Assembly (NCBI RefSeq): GCF_963583255.1
Contig: NC_084815.1
Span: 5,441,724 to 5,505,723 of the forward strand
Source of the DNA: Pyrus communis
Taxonomy: Eukaryota; Streptophyta; Magnoliopsida; Rosales; Rosaceae
Reading direction: 5' to 3'
Length of the DNA stretch: 64,000 nucleotides
In this document: positions 1 to 11,561 of the stretch, one piece after another
Position numbering within the stretch: position 1 is the stretch's first letter
Layout of the letters: the number at the start of each line of letters is the position of its first letter
Program-made: the position numbers and the translations under genes
Notes under the pieces: generated by a model
Databases searched by the model: none
What the model was told of the DNA's origin: nothing
The model's input: only the letters and a program-made list of their open reading frames with translations

Positions 1-3000
1 CGTATCCCATCAAAACAATAGATTCACTAACACTTAAGCGTTTATTTATCTTTTCATTAAGTATACCAGTGTAAATATTTGAAATTGAAGATTAAGCTCA
101 TTCATTGTATTCATATAGGGTCAAGGAGTGTAGCTGTAAAAAATCATCAAAATCGGACTTCAAATAATAGTTAAATAGTGATTTTTCGTTTATAACCGTC
201 GAAAAGTTTTGTCCCGTTACTTGATCTCTAAATTTTATTTTTTTTATTTTATTTTTTTGCGATTTTTGGCGTATGCATTCTTTAAGTATATACAAACAAG
301 TTTGATGGTCCGATCGTTGAAACTAGTTTCATAGAATGCGTATCCCATCAAGTTCAATGGTATATATATTTATTAAGTTGCTTTAAATTTATTTATTTTG
401 TTATAACACTTAAGAAATTGAATGGTGTATATATTTATTAAGTAGCTTTAAATTTATTATTGTAGTTCGGATTGGGTTTTTGTTAGAAAAATATATTGTT
501 GTGTTTTACGTAAAAAAAAATGAAGTTAAAATGAGTAAAGTCACATTTTCAGTAAATTTTATAATAATTTAAAAAAATATATATAACTTGCAAGAGGTCA
601 CAATGGGGTCGTTGCACAAATATACTTTCCGCGACACAGTAACCAATGCATTAGACAAAGGGTGTTTGCGTGACGCACCAACCAATGCATCACACAAAGG
701 TTATTTGTCTGACGAACAAAGTGCGTTGTGCAAAGGGTTTTTGTGGTCCACTTTTATAAATATTTTAAATTGACAATTAAATTCGTTCATTGTATTCAAA
801 TAGGATCAGGGATTGTAGCTTTAAAAAATCATCAAAATCGGAGTTAAAATAGCCGTTAAATCGTGATTTTTTGTTTATAACCGTCGAAAAGTTTTGTCCT
901 ATTATTGGATCTCTAAATTTTTATTTTTTTGCAATTTTTGGCGTATGTGATCTCAAAGTATATACAAGCATGTTTGACGGTTGGATCGTTTAAACTAGTT
1001 TCGTAGAATGTGTATCCCATCAAAACAATAGATTCACTGGCGCTCAAGATTTTATTTGTACTTTCATTAAGTATAGCATAAAATTTTGTAGTATCCACTA
1101 GTGTAAATATTTGAAATTGAAGATTGAGCTAATTCATTGTATTCATATAGGGTCAAGGAGTGTAGCTGTAAAAAATCATCAAAATCGGAGTTAAAATAAC
1201 CGTTAAATCATAATTTGTCATTTATAACCGTCGAAAAGTTTTGTCCCGTTACTTAATCTTTGAATGTTTTTTTTTTTTTTTCAATTTTTGGCATATGAGA
1301 TCTCCAAATATATACAAACAAGTTTGATAGTTGGATCGTTGAAACTACTTTTGTAGAATGCGTATCCCATCAAGTTCAGTGGTATATGTGTTTATTAAGT
1401 AGCTTTAAATTTATTTATTTTGTTATAACACTTAAGAAATTGAATGGTATATATATTTATTAAGTAGCTTTAAATTTATTATTGTAGTTCGGATTGGGTT
1501 TTTGTTAGAAATATATATTATTGTGTTTTACGTAAAAAAAAAAAAGAAAAAAAAAAAGGAATTTGAAATGAGTATAGTCACATTTTCAGTAAATTTTATA
1601 ATAATTTTTTTAAAAAATATATAACTTGTGCAAAATCACAATGGCGTCATTGTACAAACATACTTTGTGCAACACTGCAACCAGTGCGTCACGCAAAGGG
1701 TGTTTGCGCAATGAGCAAACTGCGTCGAGCGAAGGGTTTTTGTGGTCCAATCGTGTAAATATTTTAAATTGACGATCGAATTAGTTCATTGCATTCATAT
1801 AGGATCAAGGAGTGTAGCTGTGAAAAAATCATCAAAATTGGAGTTAAAATAACCGTTAAATCGTGATTTTTCGTTTATAACCGTCAAAAAATTATGTCCT
1901 GTTACTTGATCTTTGAATGTTTGTTTTTTGCGATTTTTGGCGTATGCGATCTCGAAGTATATGCAAACATGTTTGACGGTTTGATCGTTGAAACTAGTTT
2001 CGTAGAATGCGTAACCCCTCGAAACAATAGATTCACTAGCACTGAAGAGTTTATTTATACTTTTATTAAGTATAATATAAGATTTTTTGGTATCAACTAG
2101 TGTAAATATTTTAAATTGAAGATCAAGCTAATTCATTGTATTCATATAGGGTCAAGGAGTGTAGTTGTAAAAAATCCTCAAAATCGGAGTTAAAATAACC
2201 GTTAAATCGTGATTTTTCATTTATAATTGTCGAAAAGTTTTGTCCCGTTACTTGATCTCTTAATGTCTTTTTTTTTTTGCGATTTTTGGTGCATGTGATC
2301 TCCAAGTATATACAAACAAGTTTGATGGTTCGATCAATAAAACTAATTTCGTAGAATGCGTATCCCATCAAGTTCAATGGTATATAATATTTATTAAGTA
2401 GCTTTAAATTTATTTATTTTGTTATAACACTTAAGAAATTGAATGGTATATATATTTATTAAGTAGCTTTAAATTTATTATTGTAGTTCGGATCAGGTTT
2501 TTGTTAGAAAAATATATCGTAGTGTTTTATGTAAAAAAACAAAAAAAAAGAAAAAAAAAGAATTTGAAAGGAGTAAAGTCATATTTTCAGTAATTTTTAT
2601 AATAATTTTTTTTTTTTAAATATAACTTGCGCGACGTCACAATGGGGTCGTTGCACAAACGTACTTTGTGCGACACAGCAACCAATATGTTACCCAACGA
2701 CAGTTTGCGCGACGCACCAACCAATGCGTCATGCAAAGGTGTTTACGCAACGAACAAACTGCGTCATGCAAAGGGTTTTTGTGGTCCACTTGTGTAAATA
2801 TTTTAAACTGACAATCGAATTAGTTCATTGTATTCATATAGGATTAAGGAGTATAGCTGTAAAAAATCATCAAAATCAGAGTTACAATAACCGTTAAATC
2901 ATGATTTTTCGTTTATAATCGTCGAAAAGTTTTGTCCCGTTACTTGATCTCTGAATGTTTGATTTTTGCAATTTTTGGCTTATGTGATCTCGAAGTATAT

Positions 3001-3456
3001 ACAAACTTATTTGACGGTTGAATCGTTGAAACTAGTTTCGTATAATGCGTATCCCATCAAAACTATAGATTCACTAACACTTAAATAGTTTATTTATCTT
3101 TCATTCAATGTAATGTAAATATTTTATATTGAAGATTGAGCTCGTTCATTGTATTCATATAGGGTCAAGGAGTGGAATTGTAAAACAATTATCAAAATTG
3201 CAGCTAAAATAACCGTTAAATCATGATTTTTCGTTTATAACCGTTGAAAAGTTTTATCCCATTACTTGATCTTTGAATTTTTTTTCTTTTTTGCGATTTT
3301 TGGCACATGCGATCTCGAAGTATATATAAACAAGTTTAACGGTTCAATTATTGAAACTAGTTTCGTAGAATGCGTATCCCATCAAGTTCAATGGTATATA
3401 TATTTATTAAGTAGCTTTAAATTAATTTATTTTGTTATAACACCTAAGAAATTGAA

Positions 3457-3514
<58 letters not shown>

Positions 3515-3879
3515 TAAGTAGCCTTAAATTTATTATTGTAGTTCGGATTGGATTTTTGTTAGAACAATATATTATTGTGTTTTATGTAAAAAAAAGAATT
3601 TGAAAGGTGTAAAGTAACATTTTTAGTAAATTTTATATTATTTTTAAAATATATATATAACTTGCGCTACGTCACAATGGGGTCATTGCGCAAATATACT
3701 TTGCGCGACATAGCAACCAATGCATTACGCAAAGACAGTTTGCACGACGCACCAACCACGCAAAGGGTGTGTGTGAGACGAACAAACTGTGTCGTGCAAA
3801 GGGTTTTTGTGGTACACTTGTGTAAATATTTTTAATTGACAATTGAATTAGTTCATTGTATTCATATAGGATCAAAGAA
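1..3879. repeat. Tandem array of ~1-kb satellite-like units (about 3.9 copies)
   Basis: The landmark TATCCCATCAAAACAATAG recurs near 1, 1011, 2010 (diverged) and 3048, and TATCCCATCAAGTTCA recurs near 341, 1361, 2361 and 3373, so the period is about 1,000-1,040 bp. Each unit holds two copies of a ~110-bp sub-block (ATTCATATAGGGTCAAGGAG ... CCGTCGAAAAGTTTTG) and one GC-richer block full of TTGCGCGACG/GTGCGACAC words (e.g. 590-750, 1625-1745, 2630-2790, 3660-3815). Copies differ by scattered substitutions and homopolymer indels. The short ORFs in it are not conserved between units. The array is cut at 3879 by an LTR insertion. It could be the interior of a large CACTA-type element rather than a free satellite, because the same words occur at the CACTA-like end at 10093-10328. 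Confidence 0.88.
3459..3511. repeat. (TA)n microsatellite
   Basis: An uninterrupted run of about 26 TA dinucleotides lies inside the fourth satellite unit. It replaces a short TATATATATTT tract in the other units, so it is a local expansion. Confidence 0.95.
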
Positions 3880-6800
3880 TGACACACCCCGACCCAAAAT
3901 ATCCACTAGGACTCCAAATCGAGTTGTGCTAGCCGACAGCCGGAAGGTGACGAAGCCAAAAAGTGTGATGTTGATAAAAAAAAAAAGAATTAATTTGAAC
4001 CTAAGAGTGTCTAAATACCATAATGCGCTGTGAGCGGAAATAAACCCATTACACACGCGATACAGAGCATAAGTAAAGTACAGTAAGGTAAGGTAATGAT
4101 TATACCATCATAAGAAGACACCTAAACTAAAAAGTGCCAAGAATCCTCGTCGATACAGACACTCTGCTGCTAGAACTTGGAGGGGTGCAAAAACAGAAAA
4201 TGTGAGTGAGTGAAACAAAACTTTTCAAACCAAATTTCAATTACCAAATGCAGTAACCCTTCGCTGTAATACCTGTATAACTTCCAGAAAATCACCACGT
4301 AGAAGTATGAAATCAAATGTATACAAACAATAAATCCATAAACATACCACTACTTAGCATCTCATTAGCAATATAAATAATCAAGTGCTTAATAACTCAT
4401 ACTAGCACGCAAGTCAGAAACATTTATGGTGCCCTGTACAACTGCACCCACATCTCATCAATCAATGCTAGCATATAAGTAGGGGCCACCTATAATGACC
4501 TGTACGAATTATCCATATCTCATCAATCAATGCTAGCATATAAGTCAGGAGTCACCTATAGTGACCTGTACGACTTATCCATATCTCATCAATCAATACT
4601 AGCATATAAGTCGGGAGTCAACTATAGTGACCTGTACGACTTATCTATAACTCATCAAACATCCCTGCACACGAGTCGAAACCACCTCTAGTGGTTTGTA
4701 CGACAGGACTGGGTGTAAATAAGTATGCTGAAATGCTACGATCACGTGAAGACTGTGCGAATAATCGCGGGTCACCTACGAGTCGGAACCACCTATAATG
4801 GTCTGTATGATAGGCTTGTGCACCTACCTTGAGTCCAAGGTGAGCGTAAGGTGCGGGCAGTGAACATCACATGAAGGACTGTGCCCTGACCACGGGTGGG
4901 AGCACTAACACCGAGTTGCAAGTTTATGAGCTCTCAATGCATCTCAATATAACATGTACAACTCATGGGCAACCAGTACGACAGTGTCGGAGTTGCCTAA
5001 AACTTACATGTAGTCATGTCATAACTCCATCATTTCAACTAATATTATAAACTCAATTGAACTTACCTGTGCATCATGTGTTCACCTTTGCACTTCAGAA
5101 CGTTCACCTTTAATTATGTCCAAGTAACATACATATGGATATACCAGAATGTAAATTTGAAATTCAACCATATCATAATATTTCCAAATATATAAACATA
5201 TATACCAATGGCATAATATGCATAAGCTGTAACACCCCACTTCCAAACTATTTACCTTTGGAAAATAATTATCAGTGATAAGCCCAACTAAACACTAGTT
5301 AAATTAACTATCATTCCTAACTAGTTTTCACTTCAATATTACGATTCTTCACACATTAATTTATAACCAACATTTAACCACCAATAAATAAGGTTAAATC
5401 TCACATTTTCCATCAATCTTCTTCACATTGCTCAATTCCCCAAACAAGGTTATTGTCTCAATTATTTAGTCTTATTTGTTGTATGGCTGCATCTAACGTC
5501 TCGTTAGACTGCCTACATACCCTAAATAGGGATCAAGCCATTCGTAGTTCACAATATCAACAATAACATAAGCAATCACTAGATGCATATTTTGAAACAT
5601 AAAGCATATATACTTGTATAGAAAACAAAAACCCACTCACCTGGAGTCCTCACTAAAATTCGTAAATCCCTAGCATGAAGGTTGAGGCATCACGAACAAT
5701 CGGCGCCTAAAACAATTATCAAACCATGACTCATAATCCTTATCAATAGAATACATAATTTATATAGAACACACCCTTATGATTTGATCCGGAAGATCTG
5801 CCTCCCATATTTCCAATCCAAAATTTCCAAGGATCCACATTATGATTCTAGAACAATATACTGAAATTTCATTACGATCCAACGGTTGGATCTCCGCCAA
5901 TTTCGATTTCAAGTGGCGATTAACTTTTTATTTTATAAACTTACAAATGCAATTTGGAAAGATCTGTACGTCGGATTCCCAATCCGTACATTCCTGTGAC
6001 CTCAAATATTACATACTATAACATATTAAAGTTTGGTGACAATCCAACGGTTGGATCGTCGATACATATTTTGACCTATTCACGTGTCGAAATGAAAATA
6101 AGTCCAAATAATGAACTTACGTCATATGGATATCAAATATGAACCCAGAGCATCTAATAGTACTTAAAAAAAAACATCATTGGCCCACAGGTCACGCGCC
6201 GCCGCGGGTGGCGGTCGGCCGCCCTGACTCGTCGGAAAATTCAACTATTTTTAAAAATTCTCAAAAAATTGATAATTGAAGATCTCAAAGAGTAGAGTAA
6301 ACTTTATACATGTGGCCAAGTCCAATTTGGCCTAGAAAGGCTCCAATTTTGCTAAAACCGTACTAAACCCTAGAATTAGGTGTGATTCGATTCGACCTCC
6401 AAACTTGCTTCAATGCCTCCACCACTGCTTGGGCTTTGTTCCTGGGTTTCTAGGGGAGTGTTTTGGTAGTGGTAATTGAAGGAAAATGTTTCACAAATGG
6501 GTGGATTTCGAGTAAGTTTTCCTCGGCACCCATTGGTGTTCTTCGTGAAATTTCTACCATTTCATGCAAAATTTGGTTAGAATTGAATGTTGGGATATGG
6601 TGATAAGGTTTGATGGTGGTGAATGGGTGAAAATTACCTGAAAAACGGGTGAGAATCACCAGAAACCACCCCGGGTCAAAACTGGGTTTTTGGGTGTTCG
6701 AAGGCCACGGGAAGAAAAATGGGAGGGAGGCTGAGAGCTTCCCTCTTTCCTCCTAATTGGTTGCTTCTAATCTCCAAAATTTCTGATTGGTTCCCCTTCC

Positions 6801-7074
6801 CACAAAGTGGGACTTAACACTTATAATCTAAAATATAATTAACTAGTTTCAAACGTTCGTAACTATACTGTTATAATTTGAACTCGCAAACCGCTTTCGC
6901 CTATGCTTTCGTAAAGACAAGTACTACAAGGAAATACTAAAAGAATAAGTCCCACATGTCTCTAATTGATGGTCAACTAAGGTCAACACTCTCGCCTCTA
7001 AGGGCATTTTCGTAAAATCACGCTTTTAAAATTTATAAAATTTATAAAATTGTAAAATTAGGGATGGGTTGTCA
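3880..7074 (-). mobile_element. Long LTR of a Gypsy-type retrotransposon (3' LTR, minus orientation)
   Basis: The plus strand begins TGACACACCCCGACCC and ends GGGATGGGTTGTCA, so the LTR has TG...CA ends. It shares its start, several internal blocks and its end with the 2,422-bp LTR at 47989-50410. Just outside the right end is the tract ACCCCCCTTAAG, followed by a TTCGTCCCCGAAATT motif. On the minus strand this reads as a polypurine tract directly before the LTR, which sets the orientation. At 3,195 bp it is about 770 bp longer than its relative, partly because of a minisatellite near 4430-4660. The outer end interrupts the satellite array. No matching 5' LTR is visible, so no target duplication can be checked. 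Assignment to Gypsy (Tekay/Del-like) is from general resemblance. Confidence 0.72.
4430..4680. repeat. ~70-bp minisatellite inside the LTR
   Basis: The phrase CTCATCAATCAATGCTAGCA recurs near 4455, 4517 and 4587 (last copy ..AATACTAGCA), each followed by AGTC/AGGRGxCACCTATAGTGACCTGTACGA. The related LTR at 47989 has the CACCTAAGTGACCTGTACGA block without this expansion. Confidence 0.8.
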
Positions 7075-8500
7075 AAATCTACCCCCCTTAAGAAAATTTC
7101 GTCCCCGAAATTTAAAATGATTTGTGACACAAAACTCAAGGTTAAGGAAGCAATAAATATATGTATAAATATTCCGCTGAAGAAATATATGTAACAACAT
7201 AATGTTTAGAGCAGTTGTATTGATACTTAAACTGAAAATAGTATTTTCAATTATGCAATTGAAAGTGCAAACTCCAAAAGTAAGTACATAATATCCTTGG
7301 GTAACAACAACAATAGGATAACATTTCTATAATGTGAACTCTCACAATTGAACACTTGTTCGTAACACTCTTCAGTCAAGTAAGCGTTAAGCAATGAATC
7401 TCCATTCCAAATCTCCATAGTGTCACAACAAGGACCAACAATTTTTGTAACCGTAGTTACAAGCATTTCTAGTGAAGATAAGTACCAACTATGATCATGC
7501 ACAATTATAAAACAAATAAACGTAATACACCGAGAAAGTTCGGATTTTCTATTCAAACTGGTTGTTAGTCTGAGGGAGATACATAGTCAACAACAACTTA
7601 CTACACGTGGCCTTCAAGAAGGCTTCCTAAACACTTAGAAATAAAACATGCATCCCGATAAGATACAATAGTGACATACTTGTCATGTAGTCGAGCTACC
7701 ATAGTCTGTAACGCTTTAGCAAACAAATTCCTATTGGCGTTCTCTCAAACATAGTGAGAAAGGGATTACGTCGAGAAGGCTAAAAGAATATTCGAAAATT
7801 TAAGGGTCAAAGCAAGTCCATTACATCTGAAGTACGAGATAACTAGATTGGATGCATAACATCAAACTACAACACTAGCTTCCAAGATATTCGATCACCA
7901 TGATAAGATTCGTTCAACTGAGCATTTCCTGGGTGATGGAGTAGTTAATGGTCATAATTGCACTTTCAACGTCAATGGTTCTTCTAGACAGTGCTTTCGC
8001 TTTAAGGCAATACAAAGTGCAGTACGGTGGCCACGTACCCAAGGTTAACTAGGAGACCTTCCAATACCAAAAAGAAAATGTCGTCCTTCAGAACCAACAG
8101 AAAGCAAATTAACTTATCACGTTAATCGACAATCATCATACATCACCAAAATTTCCACAGAAAAGTGTCATCTAGCTTTCAAAATTAGATGATGACTGCT
8201 GACTTTAGGTCATGAATAAGGTGGTTTGTTTCGAACGGTTCTAATCATTGGAAAATAGAAACAATATTCCGTCATGTTGCCTTAGCCGTGTTGAAACATC
8301 CAAAGAGCACGTCACACTTTATAACTTGTGCATTTGCCTTGAAAGATTTATTTCAGCAGACCTGATTGGCTTAGCTCTGTTGGTGAGTTTTTCTGTACTG
8401 CTTTCACTGGGAGGAAAAATGGCTGCCATGAAATTGTGATCTAAAATTGATGCATTCCATAGACAAGGACATGCCTGGCATGCAACCTATCATCTCTAAT
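7075..8500 (-). mobile_element. Degenerate internal sequence next to the long LTR
   Basis: This begins with a polypurine-like tract (minus strand CTTAAGGGGGGT, 7080-7091) and a GGGGACGAAATTT motif, as in the region just before the 3' LTR of such Gypsy elements. Further in there is no convincing reading frame. Open stretches at 7251-7556 (minus) and 8248-8439 (plus) show no domain I can recognise. The distal limit is uncertain. Confidence 0.4.
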
Positions 8501-9079
8501 TTGACATTTGTTTTCACAGATACACACATGTATATTCTTTGAATTGTTCTGATATTTGTATCATAATTAAACTTGTGGTTGTGTGGTTTTGGTGTAGTGA
8601 GATATGAGGAGTGATGAAGGAGCTACATAAACTGTAGCAAGCTGCATGAAGTAGTGAGATACATGAAGGAGCTATATGAAGGAGTGATGAAAAAGCTATA
8701 TGGAGTGATGAAGGAGCTACATACATTGTATGTACAAAAGGGAAGATGCTTTTATCTGCATGTCTTTGAAAGAATTCAAGTTTGTATTTTTGGAGTTTGA
8801 GGACTTGTGTTAATATGTTCAAACTTATATCTTAGGTTTTTAATGAATGTATTGGCTTTACCACATTGATCTTATATACGTTTATTTTATTAATGATAAT
8901 ACAAAATATTCTTTAAACAATGCTCAGTGGAAATTTTACCAAAAAACATCTATTTTTTGCCTCAATTTCCATTGGTGTATTAATTATTGTTTATAATTTA
9001 ATTACAATAATTATAAAAAAATTAAATAAAAAATATTTTGTCAAAAAAGAAAAAAGAAAAAAAAGGGTTTGTGCAACGT
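8501..9079. other. Unassigned AT-rich stretch before the hAT insertion
   Basis: At 8590-8730 the phrases GTGATGAAGGAGCTACAT and ATGAAGGAGCTATAT recur as short imperfect repeats. The remainder is AT-rich, with an A-rich tract near 9040-9064. I see no gene. The last bases (GGGTTTGTGCAACGT) match the word set of the CACTA-like sequence resuming at 10093. Confidence 0.4.
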
Positions 9080-9329
9080 CAAGGTTTTAAAAAATGATAG
9101 GCGTTATTTGAGCGGCGGGCTGGTGCCTAGCACCTAGGCAACCTAGGTGGATTTAGGTAAATTTATTATATATTTTATGAATTAATTAAATTTACTATAT
9201 CAAATGTAAATAATTATTGACTAATATGCTATTTCTTATAGAAGAACATACATATGTGAACGTTTTATGTACATATACAATATGCTTGCCTAGAAAAAAA
9301 AAACAAAACATTATCTAAATAATTTATAA

Positions 9330-9336
9330 TTTATAT

Positions 9337-9367
<31 letters not shown>
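9330..9367. repeat. (TA)n microsatellite within hAT copy 1
   Basis: A run of about 13 TA repeats sits near 9341-9367 after an AT-rich stretch. Confidence 0.85.
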
Positions 9368-9370
<3 letters not shown>

Positions 9371-9619
9371 AAACTTTTAAAAATATAAAAAAAAACCCAC
9401 AAAGTGGGTGGTCTTCATTATTAAAACCATTAGCACCTCACCTCTTTCACATCACCCGTCCACCACCTTGGGTCCATGGTTTCAATATAAAATATATATT
9501 TGAGATCCTAGTCCATCAAAACCATTAGCGTCCATGGTTTTGATAATTAAAACCATCAGCTTTTCCTTGGATTTGAGATCCCAGTCCTCGCCTTCGCATA
9601 TTGAAATGTTTTAGACTTT

Positions 9620-9850
9620 CAGTCTCTCTCTCTCTCTCTCTTCACACTCTCTCTTCCCTCATCTTCACAGACGAGCTGCAAAACAGACCATTGATTGAAA
9701 TGTTTAACTATCTCTCTCTTTGTTTCTTTTTGCACTCTCTCTTCCCTCATCTTCATAGAGACGAGTTGCAAAAATTCACCGATAATCTCTCTCTCTCTCC
9801 GCACTCTCTCTTCCCTCATCTTCACAGAGACGAGCTGCAGAAATTCGCAA
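9620..9850 (+). repeat. Triplicated ~75-bp segment inside hAT copy 1
   Basis: Three copies of CACTCTCTCTTCCCTCATCT followed by TTCACAGAGACGAGCTGCA occur near 9645, 9731 and 9801, with CT-rich leaders. An open frame spans 9601-9924, but its length comes from the repeat and it has no recognisable domain. I treat it as a low-complexity or captured segment, not a gene. Confidence 0.7.
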
Positions 9851-10092
9851 GGGCTCTACTGCTACATACGAAATCGAAAGTTGTAGATCCGTTGCGAAAA
9901 TTGCAGCAAGTTTGGGATTTGTAGCGAGATTCAAACCGCCTAGGCTGCCGCCTAGCCCGCCTCAAGTTCCTAGCGAGCGCCTAGGCCGCCGCCTAAGTCC
10001 TCCCTGCCTAATTGAATGTTTTGGTCTAAATCGGGTCGAAGCTTCTCTGCCCAACGCCTAGGCGGCTGCCTAGGCTGATTATTAGAACACTG

Positions 10093-10328
10093 TGCAACAT
10101 AGTTGTTGTCATCACACAAAGATCTTTTGTGCGACGTATGTTCTTCTGTTGTGCAAAGTCCTTTTACGCAATGCAGGTTGTCTCTTCGTCACACAAACCC
10201 TGTTTTCACTGCCTTTGTGCGACGGTTGGCGCGTGATGAAGATTTCATTTGGCTAATTTTCAAGCAACGGTTTTTGACTTTGCGCGACGAAGGTACTTGC
10301 ATCGCGCAAACTGTTTTTTGTACTAGTG
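10093..10328. mobile_element. Terminal segment of a CACTA-like DNA transposon
   Basis: The right end reads TTTTTTGTACTAGTG, which on the other strand is CACTAGTACAAAAAA, the canonical CACTA terminus. It is preceded by repeated words such as TTGCGCGACGAAG, GTGCGACG and ATCGCGCAAA, which resemble the subterminal repeats of CACTA/EnSpm elements. The left end is not identified. The hAT insertion at 9080-10092 lies inside this element. The same words fill one block of each satellite unit at 1-3879. The 3-bp duplication cannot be verified without the left end. Confidence 0.6.
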
Positions 10329-10403
10329 TATGAAGCCTAAGAGTTTTGGTAAATTGTAGATAAATACGTGGTGGTATGAAGGGTTTTTTTGCAATTACTT
10401 AGG

Positions 10404-10622
10404 GGCGCTCGTTTAGAAGTGTTTTTAAAATTATTAAAAGCGTTTTTAGTGAAATTGATTTTGCGTAAAGTGCTTTTTGAAGAAACACGAGATATGTGTT
10501 TCTTGCAAGAAGCATTTAAAGAGTTTTTCCAGGATCCACTTGAATTTGTAATAAAAATTGGTGTCAAAAATATTTTCACCCAAAACACTTTCAATCATTT
10601 TAAAAGCACATCCAAATGAGCC
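10404..10622. mobile_element. MITE with long imperfect inverted repeats
   Basis: The left arm reads GGCGCTCGTTTAGAAGTG then TTTTTAAAATTATTAAAAGC. The reverse complement of the right end reads GGCTCATTTGGATGTG then CTTTTAAAATGATTGAAAG. The whole ~219 bp folds as an imperfect hairpin. A similar sequence occurs near 62895-63080. A clean target duplication is not evident. Confidence 0.6.
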
Positions 10623-10705
10623 ATTTATACTTGTGCCTATATCAAATGTGGGTTTACAAAAGGGAAATGATTTAACACAACTATTTTAGATTCTTACACT
10701 TTTTT

Positions 10706-10870
10706 TTTTTTTGGACAAATGATAGTAGCTACACTAAAGGGAGTGGGTGAGCTTAGCTTTATAAAGAGCTAGCAATAATGTGGTTCAAATTTGTCTTTAA
10801 TGAGAATCGAATCTAAGACCTCTCACTTACAAGTAAAGAGGAATATCACTATACCGTAGTATTAAGTGGC
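10706..10870 (-). mobile_element. tRNA-derived SINE, minus strand
   Basis: On the minus strand the element has a TATAGTGATATTCC A-box-like stretch and an AGATTCGATTCT B-box-like stretch (plus positions 10803-10814), and it ends in poly-A, seen as poly-T near 10700-10712. It is flanked by TACACTTTTTTT on both sides (10695 and 10871), a target duplication typical of LINE-mobilised SINEs. A related copy lies at 36225-36370. Confidence 0.7.
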
Positions 10871-10929
10871 TACACTTTTTTTATTTATGCTCATTGAATT
10901 GAATAAAACAGGCAGAATTAAAGACCTGG

Positions 10930-11090
10930 AATGTGGAAGGGGATCCTTTCTGGATCCCTTCCACCAAGGTCACAAATCTGGGTTTTTTAAATTTGATCCA
11001 ACGATTACAAACAGGAGCTTACTTTAAAAGTTATAATAATTTTAACTGTTTGATCAAATTTTAAAAGTCCTGATTTGTGGCCTTGGAATG
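10930..11090. mobile_element. MITE-like palindromic repeat (copy 1)
   Basis: The element is a dyad: TTTGATCCAACGATTACAAA on one side and AACTGTTTGATCAAATTTTA on the other, with outer arms around GGATCC and a CCAAGGTCACAAATC / GATTTGTGGCCTTGG pair. A relative is at 36470-36660. It lies about 470 bp upstream of the LST8 start codon. Confidence 0.55.
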
Positions 11091-11096
11091 TATAAG

Positions 11097-11561
11097 AAAC
11101 TAAAAAGGTGAGTGAAAGCCGATGATTTTAGCCAAATTCCCGATAAAGTAGGGAAAGAAAAGGTAAAGGAGACTCTTAACGCCAAAGAGCGCCAAAAGCA
11201 AATTAAAGACACAGAAAAAGCCCATGAAGAATTCATTTCCCGGACTCAGGCCCAGAGCATGTCAACACAGGTCTGTGCTTTCTGCTTTCTATGGAGCTCT
11301 CTCTCCCCCTTCCAAAACCCCCTCAAAACCCTGATCTCCAATTACACTATGCCCATCAATTTCCCATCATTACCAACCTCAATTTAATGTCTTTTTCTGT
11401 TTAATTTGATGATTAGGTATTACAATTTCAAACCCAGTTTTTCTAAAGTTCTTTTTATCAGTCTTAAAATTGGCATATAAAATTTTCAATTTTGTTGTTG
11501 TTTTTGATGTGATTATGTTTGCTTATTGAGTTGTTTGAACAATGATTAGGAGGAGATTAAG
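11097..11561 (+). promoter_or_regulatory. Putative LST8 5' leader with an intron
   Basis: An acceptor-like ATTAG|GAGG lies 12 bp before the LST8 ATG (11549/11550), and a donor-like ACACAG|GTCTGTG at 11270/11271 could pair with it, giving a 5'-UTR intron of about 279 bp. The upstream exon is purine-rich and contains a 91-codon open frame (11112-11387) that runs across the putative donor. I see no conserved domain in that frame, so I treat it as leader or uORF sequence. No clear TATA box was found. Confidence 0.4.

Larger units (their letters stand above)
9080..10092 (-). mobile_element. Non-autonomous hAT element, copy 1 (CCTAGGCG-rich)
   Basis: Terminal inverted repeats are CAAGGTTTTAAAAAATG (left) and, on the other strand, CAGTGTTCTAATAATC (right). 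The flanks carry an 8-bp duplication, TGCAACGT (9072-9079) and TGCAACAT (10093-10100), with one mismatch. Both subterminal zones are crowded with CCTAGGC/GCCTAGGCGGC words (9120-9155 and 9935-10075), a likely transposase-binding array. No transposase is encoded. The ends are in the opposite orientation to copy 2 at 26588-27284, which is called plus here. The 8-bp duplication and CA..TG ends are hallmarks of hAT elements. Confidence 0.82.

Noticed and set aside
1..3879. CRISPR array or prokaryotic repeat locus
   Set aside because: The units are ~1 kb with no short spacer structure, and the window is plant nuclear DNA.
98..4056. Many 60-85-codon open frames in the satellite array and adjacent LTR
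   Set aside because: They fall at different places in different units, are broken in sister units and encode low-complexity Phe/Ile/Tyr-rich peptides. They are chance frames in AT-rich repeats.
10706..10870. tRNA gene in the region with A- and B-box-like motifs
   Set aside because: No cloverleaf can be drawn. Poly-A tail and target duplication indicate a SINE.
11112..11387. A 91-codon Lys/Glu-rich frame upstream of LST8
   Set aside because: It runs across a plausible 5'-UTR splice donor and shows no domain. Leader sequence is the simpler reading.
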